From NCBI RefSeq assembly GCF_009859475.1, contig NZ_CP044549.1, positions 1,302,001 through 1,366,000 of the forward strand: a DNA stretch of 64,000 nucleotides, written 5' to 3'. This stretch comes from Hydrogenophaga sp. BPS33 (lineage in GTDB: Bacteria > Pseudomonadota > Gammaproteobacteria > Burkholderiales > Burkholderiaceae_C). A program made the translations under genes and the position numbers. Positions 10,896 to 18,907 of the stretch are shown in pieces (within the stretch, counting starts at the first letter, position 1; each line of letters begins with the position of its first letter). The notes below the pieces were generated by a model. That model searched no databases. It was given only the letters and a program-made list of their open reading frames with translations, and was not told the origin of the DNA.

Positions 10896-11678
10896 TCAAC
10901 GTGATTTCGGGCGCAAATGAGGATGGATCTGCATCCGGCCGATCTCGTCGCTCAACATCTGAGTTGCCTCGATCAGCTGCTCCGGATTCAACTGGTCAGT
11001 TGGCGCAGAAATGCTAACGGCCGACTGCCCGTTGGAGGACGGCACCACCATGCCAACGCCCCTCACGCCTGGAAGAGCCCAATCCGGCGTGATGGCGAAC
11101 CCGCACCGACGGGTTTCTTCGATGGCCGATCGCAACAGACTGCTGTCGGCAGCCAGCAGAGAGCGCGTGGCGCCTTTCGTCCGAAGTCCTTCTTCGATAG
11201 CTGCATCGTCCATGGCTGCCAGCAGGGCGAGTCCCGCCGGGCCCGCGCCCAGAGGACGACGCCCGCCGATGCGCAGCAATACCTTGCGGATCGGATAGTC
11301 ACCATCCACTCGGTCGAGGCAGATGGCATCGAATCCACTCCGACTCATCAAATACACGGTGCCTTTGGTCATTGCGGCCAACCGCAACATGTGCGGCCGA
11401 CAGCTTGCGACGAGTCCGCCTTTATCACCCGCTGCCAGGCCCAGCTCGAAACTGAGCGGGCCTAGACGGTAGCGGTTGGTGGTGACACTCTGCACCACCA
11501 TGCGTTCCTTGATGAGGATCAACAGGATGCGCCGAACGGTGGGATGTGGCAGCCCGGTGCTGGCTGCCAGATCCACCAGCCGCGCGCCGCCCGCTCCGTC
11601 TTTGGCAATGGCGCGCAGGACATCGATGGCGCGGGAGATTGCGTGCTTTCCAGACTGCTTGTCTTCTTGATCGCCCAT
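10896..11678 (-). CDS. IclR family transcriptional regulator
   Basis: 260-residue IclR protein unrelated in detail to its neighbour at 10047. The winged helix at about 15-75 contains AISRAIDVLRAIAKDG and the recognition segment GLPHPTVRRIL. The effector domain contains GTVYLMSRSGFDAICLDRVDGDYPI. The Met at 11678 has a strong AAGGAGA ribosome site 5 bases upstream, so the longer form from 11711 is rejected. It is the last gene of the ACS-ECH-TTT-IclR series. The perfect inverted repeat at 15793-15815 in the divergent promoter is its likely operator. Confidence 0.92.
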   Translation of the reverse strand: MGDQEDKQSGKHAISRAIDVLRAIAKDGAGGARLVDLAASTGLPHPTVRRILLILIKERMVVQSVTTNRYRLGPLSFELGLAAGDKGGLVASCRPHMLRLAAMTKGTVYLMSRSGFDAICLDRVDGDYPIRKVLLRIGGRRPLGAGPAGLALLAAMDDAAIEEGLRTKGATRSLLAADSSLLRSAIEETRRCGFAITPDWALPGVRGVGMVVPSSNGQSAVSISAPTDQLNPEQLIEATQMLSDEIGRMQIHPHLRPKSR

Positions 11679-11766
11679 TCTTGTCTCCTTGCCAACCGAC
11701 ATCGCGAGCAACTTGCAGCACAGCGTACTCCAATATCGCTGGCGCTCTCACCCCGAGGCGCGCGGG

Positions 11767-12738
11767 CTACTCGGGAACATAGCCAGCTCGGCGTGCCGCC
11801 TCGGTCCAGAACGAAACCTCGGCACGAACCATCGCGGGCAACTCTTCTGGTGTGCCGGCCACGGGGGCCGCGCCCGCCAATCGCACACGGTCCACAAACG
11901 CGGGCGACTTTGCCACCGCCAGCAACTCGTGGTTCAGTCGCTGCACGACTGCCGCAGGCGTCTTTGCCGGTGCCCATAGCCCGCCACTGAAAACCGTCAG
12001 AAAGCCAGGATATCCGGACTCCGCGATCGTGGGTACATCGGGAATCTCTTCCAGGCGGCGGTTCGCGCCGACGGCCAGGATCTTCATGGCGCCCGAGGCA
12101 GCATGGGCGCGAAAAGACGTGATGCCTTCGAATGCCGCCTGGACTTCGTTCGACAGAAGAGCCGTCGTCACGTTGGCTCCGCCTTTGTAGGGGATGTGCT
12201 TGACATCAATGCCCGCCGCAGCTTTGAGAGCCTCCATCGACATCATTGCGTTGGGAGCTGCCGATCCATAGTTCAGCACGCCGGGATTCGCTTTGGCATA
12301 GGAGATGAATTCAGCCAGCGTGCGGGCAGGGACTTTGGCCCCCACCGCCAGCACGAATGGACCCTGATACAGCGGCGCGATAGGAACGAAGTCGGTCGCC
12401 ATGTTGATAGGCGGATCCTTCTGAAACACCTTGGAAAGAACAGATCCGCCGACAAACAGCAGTGTGTATCCGTTGGGCTCAGCGTTGGCCACAAAGCGTG
12501 CGGCCACGATGGCATTGCCACCTGGCCGGTTCTCCACCACAACGCCCTGGCCCAGGCGCGCAGCCAGCCCTTCGGCGGCTGCCCGGGCAAGCGTGTCAAC
12601 CGTTCCGCCAGCAGAGTAGGGCACCACAAGCGTGATGGGGCGGGAAGGGTAGGTTTGCGCAGAAGCGGACAGCACGCCTAACGCGCAGGCGAACACAAGG
12701 CCCGCGCGCACCAACTGCTTTTTGAGGTTCGTGATCAT
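11767..12738 (-). CDS. Bug/TctC family tripartite tricarboxylate transporter receptor
   Basis: 323-residue periplasmic solute-binding protein. The signal peptide covers about 1-28 (KKQLVRAGLVFACALGVLSASAQ, an Sec signal with AxA cleavage). The mature start YPSRPITLVVPYSAGGTVD and the following VVVENRPGGN are the Bug-family signatures. These receptors feed TctAB permeases or act as sensors; no TctA/B genes lie nearby. An AAAGGAG site precedes the Met. It sits directly after the enoyl-CoA hydratase, and its ligand is probably the acid activated by the adjacent acyl-CoA synthetase. Confidence 0.93.
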   Translation of the reverse strand: MITNLKKQLVRAGLVFACALGVLSASAQTYPSRPITLVVPYSAGGTVDTLARAAAEGLAARLGQGVVVENRPGGNAIVAARFVANAEPNGYTLLFVGGSVLSKVFQKDPPINMATDFVPIAPLYQGPFVLAVGAKVPARTLAEFISYAKANPGVLNYGSAAPNAMMSMEALKAAAGIDVKHIPYKGGANVTTALLSNEVQAAFEGITSFRAHAASGAMKILAVGANRRLEEIPDVPTIAESGYPGFLTVFSGGLWAPAKTPAAVVQRLNHELLAVAKSPAFVDRVRLAGAAPVAGTPEELPAMVRAEVSFWTEAARRAGYVPE

Positions 12739-12780
12739 GTTTTGTCTCCTTTATGGACAGGACGTACAAGGGCTCTGAAT

Positions 12781-13566
12781 TCAGGCGAGCCAGCTGGGCT
12801 TGCGCTTTTCCGCCCACGCCAAAGCGGCTTCTCTCGATTCGGGGAGACCGGCGGCAAGGCCCGTGAACAGTTGTTCAAGCCGATAGCCTTCGTAGACCGG
12901 CATTTCAAAGGCCAGCGTGATCGACTCGCGCGCCAGACGCATCACGGTAGGTGCTTTGGACGCCATGCGACGGGCCATTGCCAATGCTTGCGGCATCAAC
13001 TCATCGTGGGGCAAGACCATATGGACGCTTCCGATGCGATGCAGATCTTCGGCCATCATGTGTTCGCCCGTGAGAACCATGAAGCGAACCATTTTCTCCG
13101 GCAACAACGTGGCCGCATGGCGAGCGCCTCCCATTGTGCCGACGGTCACCTCGGGCAGGGCGAACTTGGTTCCTTGCGCCGCCATCACGACATCGCAGCA
13201 CGCAGCCAGAACCAGTCCCGCGCCGATGGCAGAGCCATTGACAGCCGCGATGACGGGCACCGGTGACTTCCGGATTGCCTCAAAGGTGGCGCGGGTGACC
13301 GCCGAACGCTGCATGGAAATTTCGAGCGTCTTCTCACCGAGTTCCTTCACGTCGGCACCCGCGCAGAACACGCGGATACCGGCACCGGTGAGCACGACAG
13401 CACGAACGTCTGGAAGCTTGTGCAGACCAGCAAAAAGCTCCGTCATGCGTTCGAACATGGCGAGTGTCAAAGGATTCACGGGCGGCCTGTCGATGGTGAC
13501 AACCATGACGTGTGGATCGACGGTGTCGCGCGTGACGACGAGTTGGCTGGTGGCATCGTTTTTCAA
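12781..13566 (-). CDS. Enoyl-CoA hydratase/isomerase family protein
   Basis: 261-residue crotonase-fold protein with FCAGADVKELGEKT near 72-85, and SAIGAGLVLAACCDVV with LPEVTVGTMGGARHA further on. No usable ATG exists at the N terminus. TTG at 13566 with AGGAG eight bases upstream is the best start, and its TTGA overlaps the stop of the acyl-CoA synthetase by four bases, implying translational coupling. Likely acts on the enoyl-CoA derived from the acid activated by that synthetase. The organisation parallels the ACS-ECH pair at 5694-8574. Confidence 0.88.
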   Translation of the reverse strand: MKNDATSQLVVTRDTVDPHVMVVTIDRPPVNPLTLAMFERMTELFAGLHKLPDVRAVVLTGAGIRVFCAGADVKELGEKTLEISMQRSAVTRATFEAIRKSPVPVIAAVNGSAIGAGLVLAACCDVVMAAQGTKFALPEVTVGTMGGARHAATLLPEKMVRFMVLTGEHMMAEDLHRIGSVHMVLPHDELMPQALAMARRMASKAPTVMRLARESITLAFEMPVYEGYRLEQLFTGLAAGLPESREAALAWAEKRKPSWLA

Positions 13567-15677
13567 TGGGAGGACTCCTGGTTGGTTGAGGGATACAGAT
13601 CGATCAGCGCGTCCAGCGCAAGCACGCCTTGCCCTTGCGGCAGGACGAGAACAGGATTGAGTTCCAGCGAGCGCAGTCGACCGGTGTTCGTCAGTGCGAG
13701 GTCTGAAATAGCCAGCAGCAGGTCGACAAGCGCTTCGATGTCTGCTGGCGATCGGCCGCGAACGCCAGTCAGCAAAGCCGCACCTCGGATGGAAAGCACG
13801 AGTGCGCGTGCGTCGTCGCGCCCAAATCCAGCGCGCAACCAGACAACGTCCCCTAAAACTTCGACGAGCACACCGCCCAGGCCGAACATGACCATGGGGC
13901 CAAAAACCGGGTCCTGGTGCAGGCCGACGACGCATTCGACGCCGGTGGGTGCCATCGGCGACACAAGGAAGCCGTCGATGCGCGCAGTGGGCACTTTGAC
14001 GGACAGATCGCGTTGCATCCGCTCAAACGCCTCTTTTAGTGCGGATGGCGTACGCAGATGCAGGGCGACACCGCCGACGTCGCTTTTGTGAGCCAAGTCA
14101 TGTGACACGACTTTCAGGGCAACGGGAAATCCCTGTCGCAGCGCGGCCGCATCGGCTTCGGCCGCGTTCTTCACCAACTCGGCCGGAATGAAAGAAACGC
14201 CTGCACGCTGCAGCACTGCGCGCGCGTCCGCTTCGTTGTAGCGCTCTGCATCCATCTTCGGCATGCCACGGCGAACGGCCACTGGCTGGGCAGGACGATC
14301 AAACCCTTCGCGCATCGAGGCCAGGGCGTTCAGGACCCCCATGGCGCGAAGTGGATCCTCATATTGCAGATACCCGGCGGCTTCGTAGGCTGTTGCAAGC
14401 TCGGGTTCTCCCGTGACACTGACCATGTGCAGCATGTCGGGGGCACTGGCTGCGGCTTCCTTCATTTGCCGCAGCAGCGGCGTCCGCATCACGGGGTTCG
14501 CGGCGATCTGACCTAGAAAAGTAAACATCGTGTCGGCGGGTCGGGCCGCAATCAGTTCACCCATTACCATGCCCACCAGTCCCGGATCGGACAAAAACTG
14601 GCCCGTGACATCGACCGGGTTGCGGGTGGATGCGGCAGGGATATGTCCACGAATGACCTCTTGCGCAGAGGCCGGCATCTCCGGCAAAGTGAAACCTCCT
14701 CCGACGGCGGCATCGACGGCCAGCGCCGCGAAGCCCCCCGAGGTAGACACCACACAGAGGCGTCGTCCCGCCGGGTAGCGGCGGCGAGCTGCGGCGCGTG
14801 CGACGTCAAACATCTCCTCGATGCTTGCCGCGCGGTGCACGGCGTGTCCACGCAAAACGGCGTCGTACATCGCATCGTCACCGGCAAGCGATGCTGTGTG
14901 GGAAGCCGCCGCCTCTGCGCCGGCTGTCGTCGTGCCGACTTTCACCAGGATGACCGGTTTGCGCCGCAAGCGCGCCGTTTCCAAGCCCCGCAAGAAGGAT
15001 TCACTGCGTCGCAGCCCTTCCACGTAAAGAAGAATGCCGTCGACGGTGTCATCTTCGGCGAAGGTCTCCAGAACCTCGCCAATTTCTACATCGACTTCAT
15101 TGCCGGTGGTCACGAACTGGTTGATGGACAAACCACGCAGGTGGGCCATGGCCAGAAGATTGGAGCCGACGCCGCCGCTTTGGCTGACCAGCGCGAACTG
15201 AAACGAACCTTCAATCCGTGTGGGAACTGCGGCGGTGAAACTGAGCCAGGCTCCAACCTCAAGGTTGAATGCGCCCAGGCAATTTGGGCCCAGCACTCGC
15301 ATGCCGGTTCGTCGGGTCAACTGGGCCAGCAGCCGCTCGTCTTCGCGTCCGGCGCCTCCCGACTCGGCGAAGCCCGCGGAGAACACTACCGCGCCCCGCA
15401 CACCACTGTCGGCGCACTCTTCGAGCACCCCCATGACGCGTTCTCTCGGAATCGCAAGAATCGCGCAGTCCACAGGCTCGGGCACGCTGCGGATCGAGCG
15501 ATAGGCCTGCAACCCCTGTATGTTCTCGTGCGTGGGATGAACGGGATACAAACCACCGCGGAACTTCAGGCCTCGCAACTGAGAGAGTGGCCGTCCTCCG
15601 ATTCGGGATGGGTTGTCGGATGCGCCGATGACGGCGACAGATTTCGGTGAGAGGAGAGGTGAGAGAACACGGCGCAT
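13563..15677 (-). CDS. NDP-forming acyl-CoA synthetase
   Basis: 704-residue acyl-CoA synthetase of the ADP-forming type: CoA-binding domain with SVAVIGASDNPSRIGGRP at 13-30, central ligase domain with the phospho-His segment ASHTASLAGDDAMYD, and a C-terminal ATP-grasp domain beginning near 475 (FPVALKVVSHDLAHKSDVGG). The ATG at 15677 is preferred to a TTG at 15689. It leads the minus-strand operon ACS-ECH-TTT-IclR and is divergent from the acetoacetate-decarboxylase-like gene. It is a homologue of the gene at 6487-8574 but clearly diverged, so not a recent copy. Confidence 0.9.
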   Translation of the reverse strand: MRRVLSPLLSPKSVAVIGASDNPSRIGGRPLSQLRGLKFRGGLYPVHPTHENIQGLQAYRSIRSVPEPVDCAILAIPRERVMGVLEECADSGVRGAVVFSAGFAESGGAGREDERLLAQLTRRTGMRVLGPNCLGAFNLEVGAWLSFTAAVPTRIEGSFQFALVSQSGGVGSNLLAMAHLRGLSINQFVTTGNEVDVEIGEVLETFAEDDTVDGILLYVEGLRRSESFLRGLETARLRRKPVILVKVGTTTAGAEAAASHTASLAGDDAMYDAVLRGHAVHRAASIEEMFDVARAAARRRYPAGRRLCVVSTSGGFAALAVDAAVGGGFTLPEMPASAQEVIRGHIPAASTRNPVDVTGQFLSDPGLVGMVMGELIAARPADTMFTFLGQIAANPVMRTPLLRQMKEAAASAPDMLHMVSVTGEPELATAYEAAGYLQYEDPLRAMGVLNALASMREGFDRPAQPVAVRRGMPKMDAERYNEADARAVLQRAGVSFIPAELVKNAAEADAAALRQGFPVALKVVSHDLAHKSDVGGVALHLRTPSALKEAFERMQRDLSVKVPTARIDGFLVSPMAPTGVECVVGLHQDPVFGPMVMFGLGGVLVEVLGDVVWLRAGFGRDDARALVLSIRGAALLTGVRGRSPADIEALVDLLLAISDLALTNTGRLRSLELNPVLVLPQGQGVLALDALIDLYPSTNQESSH

Positions 15678-15767
15678 ACGCTTGAACAAAAGAGCTGAAG
15701 AGACGGCCGCAGTCTAGGACGTGACATGGTTCGGCAGACCGCCTCCCCAGTGCTTCTGTCCGCCTGG

Positions 15768-15815
15768 TGGACATTGCAGGTTGTGCGTTTTGGAATGTCC
15801 AACCTATGGACATTC
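15768..15815. promoter_or_regulatory. Putative IclR operator in the divergent promoter
   Basis: GAATGTCCA at 15793-15801 and TGGACATTC at 15807-15815 form a perfect 9-bp inverted repeat with a 5-base spacer. A further TGGACATT half-site lies at 15768-15775. The element is in the 267-bp gap between the divergent ACS operon and the ADC-like operon, where the IclR protein of this module would be expected to bind. Confidence 0.55.
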
Positions 15816-15944
15816 GCCCGGCAGTTTGGTTGTCACGAGAGCAGTGCCTCGATAGCCTTGCCTCGTGAACAGCACAAACGCATCCGGGTTCGCCATTCGT
15901 CCCACTGGCAGCCAGGCCACATCGAAATCTGACCAAGTAAAACC

Positions 15945-16757
15945 ATGTTGACAGGCTTCACCACACCGCTCTCCCCATTGGGCAAGACCAACCTCGCTCC
16001 CATGCCACCCTGGCATTTCGTCGGCGACTTCATGGCCATCGAATACTGGGCAGACCCTTCAGCGGTCGCTGCCGTGTTGCCACCTGGGCTAGCACCGGGC
16101 ACAGACCCTGGCAAATGCGCCATCTTTTTCTCTGACAACCAATATGTCAGTGCCTCGGGCATCGAACGGATCGACCCTTCGGTCAATCAGTACATGGAGT
16201 GCTTCATAGCGGTAAGTGCAACGTGGGAGGGCAAGGATGCCGCTGCCTGTCCTTACATATTTGTCGACAACGACAACTCCATGGTTCGCGGCTTGATCCA
16301 GGGGATGCCCAAGCAGATCGGAACTGTGCGTATGAGCCGCAGTTTCTCTCTTGAAAGCAAGGCCGCGCCGCACGAGGGCTCTGGGGGACTTTTCGCTGCC
16401 ACGCTTGCTCACCGAGACCGCCGATTGGTGGAGGCCACGGTGACGCTGGAGAACCAGGTTGACGATGCGCCAAACAGAATGTTGGCCCGCATGATCAATA
16501 TGCGGTACTTTCCCAACCTTGCCGCCGGTCTGCACCAGCAGCCCGCCGTACATGAGCTGGTGCGACAAAAGGCGCGCGATGTCGCGCGTTCGCCGGTGTG
16601 GCGTGGCCAGGCAACGCTCACCATCAACGACTCGCCCTGGCATGAAATGGGCGCATTGAAGCCTGTCAAGGTCGGCCATGGCTTTCGCTACACCTTTGCG
16701 ATGACGGTGGATGACCTGACGACTGTGCGCGATCTTCGGACGGCAATGCAGAAATGA
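15945..16757 (+). CDS. Acetoacetate decarboxylase family protein
   Basis: 270 residues, close to the family's usual 245-270. The GMPKQIGTVRM segment near 117-127 matches the active-site region of acetoacetate decarboxylase, where a lysine forms a Schiff base with the substrate; the lysine here is K120. FVDNDNSMVRGLIQG precedes it as in the family. Many such proteins are not true acetoacetate decarboxylases but act on other oxo acids, so the substrate is open. Its end overlaps the next gene by the tetranucleotide ATGA, so the two are coupled. Confidence 0.85.
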   Translation: MLTGFTTPLSPLGKTNLAPMPPWHFVGDFMAIEYWADPSAVAAVLPPGLAPGTDPGKCAIFFSDNQYVSASGIERIDPSVNQYMECFIAVSATWEGKDAAACPYIFVDNDNSMVRGLIQGMPKQIGTVRMSRSFSLESKAAPHEGSGGLFAATLAHRDRRLVEATVTLENQVDDAPNRMLARMINMRYFPNLAAGLHQQPAVHELVRQKARDVARSPVWRGQATLTINDSPWHEMGALKPVKVGHGFRYTFAMTVDDLTTVRDLRTAMQK

Positions 16758-18199
16758 AGACCGCCGCAACGCTCTCGTCTCAATGCCGGTCACAGGCCCT
16801 GCAGGCGCTGCGTGGAATCGTGGGCGAAGCCAACGTATTCGCCTCGTCGGCCGACATGGCGGGCTACCTGACCAGCGCGCGCCGGATCGCGGGGCACGCA
16901 CTTGCCGTGGTACGTCCAGCCAATGTGTCGGAGGTGTCGCGTGTGGTCAAGCTCGCTGCCGAGCTCTCGCTCACTGTGGTTCCGCAAGGGGGGAACACGG
17001 GGTTGAGCGACGGAGCTACACCCGGCGATGAGCGCTCGATCGTCGTGTCGCTCTCGCGAATGAACCGCATCCTCTCCATTGACCCCGTCGGCTACACCAT
17101 GGCCTTGGAGGCAGGGGTGGTGCTGGCCAACGCACAAGCTGGCGCGCGTGAACAGGGTTTGATGCTGCCGGTCAGCATGGGCTCGGAAGGGTCTTGTCAG
17201 ATCGGTGGAAACCTGGCCACCAATGCCGGGGGGCGCTCCGTGCTCCGGTTTGGCATGGCAAGACAGTCCGTGCTCGGCCTTCAGGTCGTATTGCCCGACG
17301 GCATGGTCTGGGACGGATTGAAAGCGCTGAGAAAAGACAACTCGGGCTACGACTTGAAGCAGTTGTTTATCGGATCCGAGGGAACGCTGGGCATCATCAC
17401 GGCGGCTGTGCTGCAATTGGTCCCATCACCGCGCGCCACGGCGACGGCCTTCGTCGCTGTCCCTGGACCTCGTGAAGCGCTTCAATTGCTGGCCGGCTTG
17501 CGCGCAGCTAGCGGAGATTGCGTCACTTCGTTCGAAGTCATGAACCGGTTTTCGCTGGAGGTTCCGCTTCGACACATGCCTGGCGCTGCAAGCCCTTTCG
17601 AACAACTGCCATCATGGGCGGTGCTCGTTCAACTCGAGTCGAGCCGGCCAGGCGATTTGTTGGACGAGTTGCTGGAGCGTGCGTTGGCACAGGCGATGGA
17701 GGACGGACTGGCCACGGACGCCGTGCTCGCACAGAACCTTGCCCAAGCCAATGCGTTCTGGCGTCTGCGAGACGAGGGAACCGCGTGGTACTGGAAAGAA
17801 GGTGGCTTTCTTCTGCACGACCCTTCGGTGCCCGTGTCGCGCATTCCAGAGTTCGTTCATTTGGTAGAGACCGACGTCTGTCGCCTTGTGCCGGGTTCCC
17901 GAGTGAGCGCTTTCGGACACGCCGGTGACGGCAACATTCACGTGATTGTGAGTCAGCCATTGGGGGCTGACCGCAAGGCGTTCATTGCACGACGCGACGA
18001 CATCCATCACCTGGTGTACTCGGCGGCTGTCGCACTCGGTGGAAGTTCCAGTGCCGAACACGGCATTGGTCGCCTGAAGGTGAAGCAATCGACGTCGCAC
18101 GCTTCGGAGGAGAAGCGTTGCTTGCTGCGCGCGGTGAAGAACGCCTTTGATCCCACCGGTTTGATGAATCCAGGCGCCATGCATGGCGCCTGCGGTTGA
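16754..18199 (+). CDS. FAD-linked 2-hydroxyacid oxidase/dehydrogenase (GlcD/D-lactate dehydrogenase-like)
   Basis: 481-residue VAO-family flavoprotein. The FAD-binding PCMH domain spans about 35-220, with VVPQGGNTGLSDGATPG near 75 and SCQIGGNLATNAGG near 138. The C-terminal cap domain ends in the HAGDGNIHVIV and SAEHGIGRLKV motifs of the GlcD/D2HGDH subfamily. Predicted to oxidise a D-2-hydroxy acid to the 2-oxo acid, passing electrons to a quinone or cytochrome. Together with the coupled decarboxylase-like protein this suggests oxidation of a hydroxy acid followed by decarboxylation or rearrangement of the oxo acid. Confidence 0.9.
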   Translation: MKTAATLSSQCRSQALQALRGIVGEANVFASSADMAGYLTSARRIAGHALAVVRPANVSEVSRVVKLAAELSLTVVPQGGNTGLSDGATPGDERSIVVSLSRMNRILSIDPVGYTMALEAGVVLANAQAGAREQGLMLPVSMGSEGSCQIGGNLATNAGGRSVLRFGMARQSVLGLQVVLPDGMVWDGLKALRKDNSGYDLKQLFIGSEGTLGIITAAVLQLVPSPRATATAFVAVPGPREALQLLAGLRAASGDCVTSFEVMNRFSLEVPLRHMPGAASPFEQLPSWAVLVQLESSRPGDLLDELLERALAQAMEDGLATDAVLAQNLAQANAFWRLRDEGTAWYWKEGGFLLHDPSVPVSRIPEFVHLVETDVCRLVPGSRVSAFGHAGDGNIHVIVSQPLGADRKAFIARRDDIHHLVYSAAVALGGSSSAEHGIGRLKVKQSTSHASEEKRCLLRAVKNAFDPTGLMNPGAMHGACG

Positions 18200-18273
18200 A
18201 CCTTCAATTCGAAGAATCGGCTACTGGCAGGCGATCTCTTCCCCACGAGGCAGCCACATGGATGTCGATCTTG

Positions 18274-18727
18274 CAACGCGACCGGCGAAACCGTGTCGCT
18301 CGGTTTGCTGAACGACGTGTACCTGCAGCACGTGCGCATCATCCAGTCCACCCACGCCATGCGCTTCTATACGGAAGAGGGCAGCATGCGGCCGGTGGTC
18401 ACGTCATCGCTGGGCTGGTTGCTGCTGTCCACGCGCACACCGGAGCAGATCGAGCGCCTGGTGCGCCGCGCCAACATTGCCATTGCCGACCCCTCGCAAC
18501 GGGTGGACGTGGCGGCGATGGTCAAACGCATTCTGTCGCTCAAAGGCCAGACCCAGATCCACATAGAAGGCATGCCGTTCGCAGACGGCGCAACGATGTG
18601 CGCGCTGCTGCCGGTGACGATTCATGGGCAGCCGGTGGTGCTGGGGTTGGGCGGGAGTTTGGAGAGGGTGCGGGAGAACAGGGTGCGGTATGCGGAGGTT
18701 TTGAGGGGGGCTGTGGGGGCGGTTTAG
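18274..18727 (+). pseudogene. 5'-truncated IclR regulator gene (direct repeat A, right copy)
   Basis: In-frame homologue of the last 151 codons of the intact IclR gene at 10047-10793, ending in its own TAG. The DNA-binding half is missing and there is no start with a ribosome site in front. At protein level only two differences are clear (Ala to Ser in the DPSQR segment, Lys to Arg near the end), while most DNA changes are silent. Both copies therefore descend from functional genes. It marks the right boundary of the 10794-18273 module. Confidence 0.9.
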
Positions 18728-18907
18728 GCGGGTGAGTACGAAGGACGGGAAGGCATTTGCTATGAAGAGCAATGTTGAACGCTGATCTCTTTGGCTTGGG
18801 AGCATTCGATGTGGGTGCAGCGTAAAAGATCTGACTTAAGAAGGGTCAATCGTCGATACAGTCCAGTACATCGAGTGTCACAGCAGATCCTTAGGAGGAG
18901 CGAACAG

